Source of the DNA: Myotis daubentonii
Lineage: Eukaryota > Chordata > Mammalia > Chiroptera > Vespertilionidae
Direction of reading: 5' to 3'
DNA length: 64,000 bases
Assembly (NCBI RefSeq): GCF_963259705.1
Contig: NC_081844.1
Coordinates: 24,134,294 to 24,198,293 of the forward strand
The position numbers and the translations under genes are program-made. The notes below the pieces were generated by a model. The model did not search any database, was not told the origin of the DNA, and worked only from the letters and a program-made list of their open reading frames with translations. Positions 21,293-30,543 of the stretch are shown here, one piece after another. Within the stretch, counting starts at the first letter, position 1; each line of letters begins with the position of its first letter.

Positions 21293-22051
21293 TAGAGGCC
21301 TGGTGCAGGGGTGGAGGCCGGCTGGTTTGCCCTGAAGGGTGTCCTGGACCAGGGTGGGGGTCCCGCTTGGGTGCCTGGCCAGCCTGGGTGAGGGGCTGAT
21401 GGCTGTTTGCAGCTGGTCACACCCTCTTCAGGGTGGGGGTCCCCACTGGGGTGCCTGGCCAGCCTGGATGAGGGCCTAGGGCCATTTTCAGGCTGGCCAC
21501 ACCCCCTTTAGGGTGGGGGTCCCCACTGGGGTGCCTGGCCAGTCTGGGTGAGGGACTGATGGCTGTTTTCAGGCTGGCCACACCCCCTTCAGGGTGGGGG
21601 TCCCCACTGGGGTGCCTAGCCAGTCTGGGTGAAGGGCTGAGGGCCGTTTTCAGGCTGGCCAGTGACTGAAACTCCCAGCCTTTCCTTTTTTTCTTTTATT
21701 TTGGGATTTATTTACCTTCTATAATTGAAACTTTGTTGCCGTCACTGGAGCTTAGAGCTGGCTTCTACTCACTCCAGTTCTGAGGCCACAGCCTGCTGAA
21801 AGCAGGTATCTGGGGTTTGTTTAGCTTCTATAATTGAAACTTTGTTGCTTTCAGAGCTCAGAGCTGGGCTGCGGCAGGTGGGGAACCTTGGCTTCCTCCA
21901 TCACAGAAGCAAGCAAGCCTCCTGCTCACTTGAGCTGCGTGGCTGCTGGCCGCCATCTTGGTTGGGTTAATTTGCATATCACGCTGATTAGCCAATGGGA
22001 GGCATAGCAAAGGTACGGTCAATTACCATGTTTGTCTATTATTAGATAGGA
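21293..22051 (-). mobile_element. HeliBat-type Helitron 3, tandem with Helitron 2
   Basis: Starts TAGAGGCCTGGTGCAGG immediately after Helitron 2 and ends with the complement of TCCTATCTAATAATAG at 22051, preceded by the family's subterminal TTAATTTGCATATCACGCTG. It contains four copies of an about 80-bp tandem repeat (21351-21662). Confidence 0.82.
21351..21662. repeat. 80-bp tandem repeat, four copies, inside Helitron 3
   Basis: Each unit begins AGGGTGGGGGTCCC (at 21351, 21430, 21510 and 21591) and continues GGGTGCCTGGCCAG, then GATGGCTGTTTTCAGG and CTGGCCACACCCCCTTC. Periods are 79, 80 and 81 bp. The last unit is partial. Confidence 0.88.
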
Positions 22052-22052
22052 T

Positions 22053-22167
22053 ATCTCCAATAGCGTGGTGAAGGCCTGGGGCGGGTGTGGGTGGAGGCAG
22101 GCAAGAAGGGGCCCATGGGGGGTGGGGACATATTTAATACTTTCAGCAATAAAGACTTAAAAATAAA
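22053..22167 (+). mobile_element. truncated L1 3' end
   Basis: GGGGACATATTTAATACTTTCAGCAATAAAG and an A-rich tail resemble the 3' end of the L1/HAL1 family in this genome. It abuts Helitron 3. Confidence 0.5.
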
Positions 22168-24261
22168 AGAGAAATCAGATCATGCCATTCCTCTGCTCAA
22201 ACCCTCCTTTGGCCCCCCCCATTTCATGTGGAGGAAAAGCCGAACCCAGCCCGGAAGTGTCTGACTCGGGAGGTCTGGGGTGTAGGGACCCAGGTTCTGC
22301 ATTTATAACAGGTTCCCAGGTGATGGTGTTGTTGGTCTGGGGAGCACCCTTGGGAGGACTGCCGAGCTAGACTTTCATGTGTGGAAATGGGGGAGTGGCC
22401 ACTCTATACTAAGTGGAAAAAGAAGCTTTGGAGAATAGACCAGTGGTGATGGAGACTTCCTTTCCCCAGGCCACGGCCTCCATTTGTGCTCGTCCCGACT
22501 CCGGAGCAGACTCAGATTGTGGTCTTTGTGAAGGGCACTCCTGGGGCTGTGCAGTGTACAACCTGCACAGCTGTACCCGGCAGCCTGCCCGCCTCCCCGG
22601 GTGTCTCTCCTCCCCCTTCCTTTTTCTGTGCTTCAGCTGCTCACCCAAAGGTCAGAGCTGGGAGGAGACTCAGGGAGGCAATTTCAGGTCCTGGACCGCT
22701 CACCCTGGATGACCATGGGAAGTCCTCTTTCAGGGTTACTCAGTTTACTCATCGGTGATACCTCGTGCCATGTAGCCCGAGATCCATTTGACTTATTTAT
22801 CTTGTTTACCGTCTTTTCTCTTCTCAAACGTCAGTTTGGTGGAGCAGGGACTATTGTCTGTCTTGTTCATTGCCAGATTCCCTGCACGTAGAATGGAGCA
22901 CCAGGGGTGCTTAGTCAATACTTGTCAAGTCCACAAATGAATAAATGAAAGGGATGGTTTGGAGGAGTCAGTTAGATGGTTGGGTGCATGAAAAGCGCTC
23001 ACTGCCTGGCGCCTAGTTGGTGCCCAATACATGCTCTCTAACCAGGCGGCCAACCAGAGGCACTCCCTCCGGGGTCCAGTCATGTCACTGGAGGCTGAAG
23101 GGGTCCAAGCCAGGGATGACTCTGGGTGGGGGGCGGGACGGGGCCCATTCTGTCCTGAGGTCCTTGGACTGAGATGCTTCAGTCTGTCTTGTCCATGCTC
23201 AGAGTTGGGGACCTGGGGGAGATGATGTTAGGGTGAGGGTGGTATTAGGCAGCCTGTGCGAGGGTGAGGAGGGAGGGGCTGGGCCTTAGTTACCTGTGCC
23301 CACAACCTTCCTGTTTTTTCTCTACCAACCAGCTGACAAGGAGCCCTTCCTGTGTCCCCCGCCGTGTCCTCCCCCGCCCCAGGTGCCCTGGTTCACTGCC
23401 CACAGCTTCTCTGCACCTCCTTCCCCCCTCCCTCGCTCTCCTGGCCTGCCCCAGGGGGGGCTGCTCTGGCATTTTGTGAGCAGAACAGCCTCAGAGGCCC
23501 CAAGTGGGCCGGGGGTGGAGAAGGAAACTTTGGGCAGCGTCTGTGCTTCGGCATGGTCTGCTGGCTGGGCGATCGGAACCTTTGGGTAATTCAGTTCCGG
23601 GGGAGGAGGAAAAACAAGGTCAGTGAGGCCTGGCCAGAAAACCCCGGGGGGAGGGGGGGGAGGGAGGGAGGCCGCCTCCCTGGCCGTGGGGCAAACAGGA
23701 CGCTAGCCTCTAAGCCGGTCCAGAAGCTGTGCCTTCGTGGAGGTGGCTGGCTGGTGCTGAGGACGGTGAGCCTGGAGAGGCCTGGCAGCGCAGTGGCCTT
23801 AGTCAGTGCTTTGGTGGGTAGAATGTCACTCATCAATTCAACAAACATTCGTTGGACACTGACTGCATGCCAGGCCGTGGAGTTGAGCTTCTAATCGCAG
23901 GGAAGACAGGCAGTGGCAAGAGAAAGAAGTGAGAAATATGCATGTCAGGTGGTGATAACTTTTAGGGAGAAACATAATGGTGGAACGTACGAGAAGGGGT
24001 GGCTTGGGAATTTACATTTTAGAAAGGGTCATTTTATTTTTATTTTATTTATTTAATTTATGTTTTTAGAAAGGGTCATTTTAGAAAGTCTCACAGAGAA
24101 GGGGACATTGGATTCAAGACTTCCTGTATCTCAAACACACCAGGAGCTTGTTGTCCTCAGGGCCTTTGCACAGCCTGAAATGCTCTTCCTCCAGATATCC
24201 AAGGCTTTCCCCCACCCTCTTTGGTCTATTTCAATTGTCAGGCCTTTTCCTAATCACCTTC

Positions 24262-24440
24262 TTCTTCCTTTAAAATTAGGTATAATTGACATATAACATT
24301 ACATTAGTTTCAGGTGTGCAAAATAATGATTCAATATTTGTATATTTTACAAAATGATCACCCCAATAAGTCTAGGTCACAACTGTCACCACACATAGTT
24401 ACAATTTTTTTCTTGTGATGAGAACTTTTAAGATCTACTT
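24262..24440 (+). mobile_element. L1M-type fragment
   Basis: Contains GGTATAATTGACATATAACA, TAGTTTCAGGTGTGCAAAAT and CATAGTTACAATTTTTTTCT. It is followed directly by SINE 6. Confidence 0.7.
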
Positions 24441-24447
24441 ACTCTCT

Positions 24448-24667
24448 GGCCCGGCCAGCATGGCTCAGTGGTTGAGCGTCAACTTATGAACCAGGAATTC
24501 CTGGTTCCATTCCCAGTCAGGGCACATGCCTGGGTTGCAGGATCGATCCCCAGTGTGGGGCATGCAGGAGGCAGCCAATCAATGATTTGCTCTCATCATT
24601 GATGTTTCTATCTCTCTCTCCCTCTCCCTTCCTCTCTGAAATAAAAAAATATATATATTAAAAAAAA
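24448..24667 (+). repeat. VES SINE 6
   Basis: GGCCCGGCCAGCATGGCTCA, a diverged B box (GGTTCCATTCCCAG), and a pyrimidine and A/T tail. Confidence 0.85.
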
Positions 24668-24801
24668 CCTCACAAAAACAAACTACGGATGTTTAAAAAA
24701 AAGAAAGAGGATCTATTCTCTGAAAACAGTATTTATTATTTCTGGGTATGGATTAAGTATCCATTCTGGAATGCACATAGAAGTGTGTTTAAGTACACAT
24801 G

Positions 24802-25025
24802 TGGCCCAGCCAGTGTGGCTCAGTGGTTGAGCTTCGACCTATAAACTAGGAGGACTATGGTTCAATTGAACTATGGTTCAATTCCTGGTCAGGGCACATG
24901 CCCAGGTTGCTGGCTCGATCCCCAGTGGGAGGCATGCAGGAGGCAGGTGATCAATGATTCTCTCTCATCATTGATGTTTCTATCTCTCTCCCTCTCCCTT
25001 CCTCTCTGAAATCAATAAAAATATA
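24802..25025 (+). repeat. VES SINE 7, interrupted by Helitron 4
   Basis: GGCCCAGCCAGTGTGGCTCA at the 5' end. A local duplication (ctatggttcaattg / ctatggttcaattc) lies in the B-box region. The A/T tail is split by Helitron 4 and resumes at 25466 (tattaaaaaa). Confidence 0.85.
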
Positions 25026-25465
25026 TCCTATCTAATAAAGAGGGAATATGCTAATTGACCCTCACGCTGTCGCAAAAATGATGGCGGCACCCACAGCCAA
25101 AAAGGAAGGAACATGCTAATTGACTGCCTCACTCTCAAAGATGGTGGCATCCACACCCAATAAGGAGGGAATATGCTAATTTACTGCCACGCCCTCAAAG
25201 ATGGCAGCACCCACAGCCACAAGATGGCGATGCCCAGTCCCCCAGTCCCCCAGCCGCCCAGGGCTGCCCAAGGCTCAGGTAACCAGGGCCGGCTGAGGCT
25301 TGAGCTGCCAGCAGTGGCAGCAGCAGAGGTGTGATGGGGCATTGCCTTCCCCTGATCGCCAGGTCGCCTTCTGCCCCTGAGGGCTCCCGGATTGTGAGAG
25401 GGGGCAGGCCGGGCTGAGGGACCCCCTCACTCCAGTGCATGAATTTTCATGCACTGGGTCTCTAG
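25026..25465 (+). mobile_element. HeliBat-type Helitron 4
   Basis: TCCTATCTAATAAAGAGGG at the left and GCATGAATTTTCATGCACTG then GGTCTCTAG at the right. The 5' part holds three near-tandem units of AATATGCTAATT...AAAGATGGCGGCACCCACA. It is inserted in the A/T tail of the SINE at 24802-25025, whose tail resumes after the element. Confidence 0.85.
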
Positions 25466-25612
25466 TATTAAAAAAGGACACACGTGAAAGTCATGTTTTT
25501 ATGAGTGTTCTTTGTTCATGGAGTTCTGAACAGTGGTCAGAGATATAGACAATTCTGTGATGCATGTAGAAAAGTGTCTAGCAGCACATGAGAAAAAGGT
25601 GTTTCTAGCTCT

Positions 25613-25795
25613 GGCCTGGTAGCTCAGTTGGAGAAGAGCATCGTTCTGATACACCAAAGTTGTGGGTTTGATCCCTGGTCAGGGCACATAGAAAAATCAA
25701 CCAATAAATGCATAATTAAATGGAACAGCAAATCGATGTCTCTCTCTTTCTCTCTCAAATCAATCAATAAAAATATATTTCTAAGAGTATTATCT
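25613..25795 (+). repeat. VES-type SINE 8
   Basis: CTGGCCTGGTAGCTCAGTTG start, GGTTTGATCCCTGGTCAGGG B box, and a body lacking the usual cacatcccc segment. This is a different subfamily from the others. Confidence 0.8.
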
Positions 25796-27049
25796 AAAAA
25801 AAAAAAAGCTAAAATAATTTATTCTCCTAGCATCTTTCAAATATATCTGATCATCTTCTTAAACATAAGCATTTAATGTCCCAACTTTCCCTCTTTGCAC
25901 TGTTTTACCTGCACCCGCATGGTCTGATAGGGTACACTTTCGCTTTCATTCAGTTAAAAATACTTGTAATTTTTGACTTCCTCTTTGATGCGTGGATGTG
26001 ACTTGATTTCTGAATATTTGCAGATTTTCCAGATATCAGTCTGTGACTTATAGTTTAATTTGGTTCTGGTCTGAGAACATGCTGTGTATGATTTCCATTT
26101 TGTGATCTTCCTTTTTATTGCAAGGGATTTTTTTTTCCCCACCAGTGAATCCCTAGTACCTAGCACAGGGCCTAAGGCATAGTAGGTGGTCAATGCATAT
26201 CTGTTGAATGGATGAACGAACGACTAAAACCCTCATCCCTTTGGATGTATCAGGAGATAGTTGCTCAGAGATGTTGTTTTCCCCTGAGGTCACACAGCAA
26301 GAATGGGGCAGAGCCGGGGTCAGCCTGGGCCCATGGTCTTATGTTATACCCAGTGGATGGGACTGGATTCCACTGCCAGTTCCTCAGTGCCTACTGTGAG
26401 CCAGGTCCTGAGGGATGGCCTAGCCTAGGCCATGTGGCCATCACTCCCACACGGCGAATCCATCCACTGCACTTACCCTGCTCCAGCGCCACTCACCTCT
26501 ATGCCCTTGAGAGGCAGAGATGCTATTGATCCTCTTGACTGGTGTACTCCACTCTTATCTCTGTCCACCCTCTCTTCCATGACCCTCCACATCTACACAC
26601 ATGCTCCCCGTGTGTGCTCCACGGGTGTTTGCTGGGTGAACAGCTCTTTCTTCCTTTCTTCTCAGAATTCCCCAATGGCAGAATGAGACCTTCCCCATCA
26701 TTCACTGTAACAGGGGACAGCCTGGCCCCAGGTTAGCTTTCTCTGGAAAGGGAGGCTAGTCTGCAGCCCCTACCCGCTCAGCTAGGCCTGGGTCCCTCCG
26801 TGTTGGGAACAGTTTTCCACTCATCTAGACTGCTGATTGCCAATATTGAGGTTGTGAGTTGAGATATAAATTCTGTTTTGAGAAGCCCCTCTCGTTCCGA
26901 ATCTCTGACAGCACCTCAGCCTGCTACTCTAATCTGAACGTGGGCTGGATGGGATTTCCTTGTTGTTGAAGCCAACCTGAGTTGTGTTTCCTTTTATTGG
27001 CAGTGGAAAGCCCCTACAAAGGGGAATTGGGGTATTGTCCTTTGGGGTA

Positions 27050-27340
27050 CGTAACAGTTTCCTATGGTTATTGTACCAAATTGTCACGAAGTTAGTGACT
27101 CAAGACAACAGAACTTAATTCTTTTATAGCTCTGGAGGTCAGAAGTTCCAGTTGTTCCATTTGGCTTGGACCAGGTTATCAGCAGGGCTGCCTCCCCTCA
27201 GAGAGTCTAGTGGGAGAGTCTGTTTTCTTGCCTGCCTGGGAGTCTCCCTTGCAAGGGAGAGCCGCCTTCCTGGTCTCATGGCCTTTTCCTGTGTCTTCAA
27301 GGCCACCAGTATAGCATCTAGCTTTGGAGAAAGGAGAGGG
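27050..27340 (+). mobile_element. old interspersed repeat, interrupted by SINE 9
   Basis: AACAGTTTCCTATGGTTATT, ATAGCTCTGGAGGTCAGAAG. The related complement-like text at 27,541-27,770 (AGGCCATGTTAAGACAGAGG) may be a second, oppositely oriented piece. Confidence 0.45.
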
Positions 27341-27540
27341 AGCCCTGACTGGTGTGGCTCAATGGTTAGAGTGTCGGACCATAAACCAGAGGGTTGGGGT
27401 GTGTGCAGGAGGTAAATAATTGATGTATCTCTCTCATGTCGATGTTTCTCTCTCTCTGTCTCTCTCTGTGTTTCTCTGTCTCTCTCTGTCTCTCTCTCTC
27501 CCCTCCTTCCTTTTATTCTCTATAAATCAATGGAAAGAAT
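27341..27540 (+). repeat. VES SINE 9, internally deleted
   Basis: GCCCTGACTGGTGTGGCTCA start. The B-box region is deleted (gagggttggggtgtgtgcag). A long CT/GT-rich tail runs through 27,450-27,520. Confidence 0.82.
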
Positions 27541-27874
27541 ATCCTCAGGTGAGGATTAAGTAAAAAGGGAGGGAGGGAGATTTGAGACACAGAGACACAC
27601 ACAGAGAAGGCCATGTTAAGACAGAGGCAAAGATTGGAGTGATGCGGCCACAAGCCAAGGGATGCCAGGAGGCCCCAGCAGCTGTCAGGAAGGTTCCCCA
27701 CCCAGAGCCTTCAGAGAGAGCAGGACCCCGCTGACACCTTTATGTCAGACTTCTCCCTGCCTAGGTAAATGATATATTAACAAAATATTAAAAAAATTAA
27801 AAGGAAATGAAAAAAAAATCCATGATGAACAAAATAGCAAAAGTTTAAATCAAGACAAGCTGTTGTTTGCTTTT

Positions 27875-28235
27875 CTTCCAGCTTTATTGAGGTTCAAAAA
27901 CTGTATATATTTAAAGTGCATAATCTGATGACCCAATATACATAGCATTGTAAAATATTCACCACAACCCAGCCAACTAACATATTCATCACCTCACAGC
28001 TACCGTTTTCCTTTTTTTGTAGTGAGAACACGCAAGATCTACCCTCTTAGCAAATTTCAAGTACACAATCCAATATTGTCAACTACTCACTCCACAGTTC
28101 TCCAGCATGTACTCATCTTGTATAACTGAAGCTTTGTAACCCTTGTTAAGCATCTCCCCGTTCCCCCTCCATCTGGCCCCTGGAAACCACCTCTCTGCTT
28201 CTACTTTCTGCTTTTATTAGTTTGACTATCTTGAG
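27875..28235 (+). mobile_element. L1M-type fragment
   Basis: Contains CTTTATTGAGGTTCAAAAAC, CTAACATATTCATCACCTCA, AGTGAGAACACGCAAGATC and CTCTTAGCAAATTTCAAGTA. Confidence 0.7.
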
Positions 28236-29258
28236 GACAAAGGGGGAAGCAGGTCGACCAAGGTGGAGTTTATGACCGTAATTCAGGTGAGAGATGATGG
28301 TGGCTCAGACCAGGAGGTGAGAAAAGCTCAGATGTTGGATGTATTGTGAAGGCAGAGCCACCCAGTCTTACTAACATTTGACCAGAAGAGAGGAAGACTC
28401 ATAGGGCCGAAAGTGACTCGAATGTCTTGGGGGCTAGAATCTTGGGCACCTGGGTTGAGCTGAGACTTTTGAGTGGAGCACCTCGCTGTGACCTCCATGT
28501 GGCTTAGGCTTTCTCACGACATGGCTCTGGGAGCACGTGTTCTGACAGACCCAGGTGGAAGCTGCAGGGCAGATGTCACTTCCACAGCATTCTATTGGTT
28601 ATAAGAGACTAAGGCCAGTCCAGATTTAGTGGGAAGAGAATTAGACTCTATTCCTTCAGTAGCAGCAAGGTCACATTTCATAAGACCATGCAGGCCATGA
28701 GATATGCTTTTGAAAATTCCCTTTGCCATAGCCATGGAGCGAGAGAGAAGGGAGGAGCCATACATTCTAAGGCTCTTGGGCCCAAAGGCCAATGGCAGTC
28801 CTTTTGAGAAATACAGGTTGGCTGCTCTCTTGAGCAGGGTTCTCCAAATGGCTTCAGGCGGGTTATTTCAGTTTGATCACAGGAAACTCCCATATCCTTG
28901 CTGTCCCAAAAGAGGCAACCACTTCTACTGCAGCCCTTTTTCTTCTGTCTATCTTTTCACTTCATGCTGTTTTGGGTGTGAGTCAAAACCTCATCTTTTG
29001 GCTTTCCCATGGGGTAGACAGACTGCTTTCTCTCTTCAACTTTTGCTTTTTAAATACCCACCAACGTCAAACTACGTGTGAAAACTTCCTTTGCAAGTTC
29101 TGTATGTATGATTGCAGTAGCCAGCTTTAAAGATGGTCCTAATGATGCTTACATCTTGGTATTCACACCCTTGTGCAGTCTCCTTCACAATGACTCACAG
29201 GTGGCCCATTTGACAAATAGATATAGTGGAGATCATCACTTGGGATTTAGGTTTAGAC

Positions 29259-29476
29259 CAGCTGTGGGCAAACTACGGCCCGCGGGCCGGATCCGGCCCA
29301 TTTGAAATGAATAAAACTAAAAAAAAAAAAAAAAGACCGTACCCTTTTATGTAATGATGTTTACTTTGAATTTATATTAGTTCACACAAACACTCCATCC
29401 ATGCTTTTGTTCCGGCCCTCCGGTCCAGTTTAAGAACCCATTGTGGCCCTCGAGTCAAAAAGTTTGCCCACCCCTG
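29259..29476 (+). mobile_element. non-autonomous hAT transposon
   Basis: A 218-bp element flanked by the perfect 8-bp TSD GTTTAGAC (29251-29258, 29477-29484). Ends are CAGCTGTGGGCAAAC and GTTTGCCCACCCCTG. An internal A-run lies at about 29,318-29,334. The TIR and 8-bp TSD define hAT; the exact family is not assigned. Confidence 0.82.
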
Positions 29477-30035
29477 GTTTAGACCATAAAAGGCACTATG
29501 GTTTCCATCTTAGCCTCCACTGTGTGGTGAGGACACCCAATCAGCCCTTTGGAGAGGCTCCCATGGTGAGAACAGTGGGCTTCTCAAGCAGTCATGTGAA
29601 AGCACCATCTTGGAAGAGGCTCTTTTAGCCCCAGTTGAGCCTGGCCAACAGATTGACTGCCAACAAGTGAGAGATCCCAAGCCAGAACCACCCAGCTAAG
29701 CTGCTCTTGAATCACAGGAAGTATGAGAAAAGTAGTATTGTTTTAAGTCACTAAGTTTTGGGGTAATTTTTTAATGCAGTCATAGCTAACCGATCCAGTG
29801 CCCTAGCACTTCACTTTGGAATGTGGGAGTACTTAGCACTTGTCACTTTAACATCTTGTTACAGAAGTTATAACCTCCAGGAGACCTTCCCTGATCACCT
29901 CTCTACATTAGCCCCTATCCTATCCCATCACCATTTTTTATTAAAAAAAAAAATAATGTTTAGTCATGATGGGACATAAAATAAAAACTATAGCATTTAT
30001 TTCTATGTCTCTTTACTGGTTTATTGTCTGTCCTA

Positions 30036-30240
30036 TCTTTTTTTAAAAATATATTTTATTGATTTTTTACAGAGAGGAAGGAAGAGGAATAGAGTTAGAA
30101 ACATTGATCAGCTGCCTCCTGCACACCCCTCACTGGGGATGTGCCCGCAACCAAGGTACATGCCCTTGACTGGAATCGAACCTGGGACCCTTGAGTCCGC
30201 AGGCCGATGCTCTATCCACTGAGCCAAACCAGTCAGGGCT
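30036..30240 (-). repeat. VES SINE 10
   Basis: Minus strand; ends CCACTGAGCCAAACCAGTCA. Imperfect flanking repeats of the ctgtcctatctt type. It lies just upstream of CLEC17A exon 1. Confidence 0.87.
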
Positions 30241-30543
30241 GTCTCTCCTGTCTTGATGGAAAGTTCCATGGAGGAAGGAGCTTGTCAATCTTTTCCATCC
30301 AGGGCTTGGCACTCTAAAGGAATTCAAGAGAGAGGGCTGTTGTTTCTGTCACTTCTATGCATGAATTGATACTGGGGAGAAAGGTGTGTGTATGTGTATG
30401 TGGTCTGGGGGTAGTTCCCTTCAAGATAGATTTGCATGTACTTCTCTTAAAAAAGGGAACTGAGAAACCTGAGAAGGAAGGACAGGGGGCAGAGCCTTAA
30501 GGCTCTGAATGCACCTTCTCAGTCTCTTGTGTTAGCTACAGCC

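Larger units (their letters stand above)
19870..30500. other. intergenic NDUFB7-CLEC17A, repeat-rich
   Basis: Holds Helitrons 2-4, SINEs 5-10, a hAT element, L1M fragments and L2-like pieces (for example 22,760-22,945 and 26,140-26,215). I see no gene in the remaining unique stretches (23,000-23,950, 26,230-27,040, 28,240-29,250). CLEC17A 5' UTR sequence lies just left of 30,544. Confidence 0.65.

Noticed and set aside
21340..21670. CRISPR-like regular repeats
   Set aside because: The 80-bp units are contiguous tandem copies without unique spacers, inside a Helitron of a mammalian genome.
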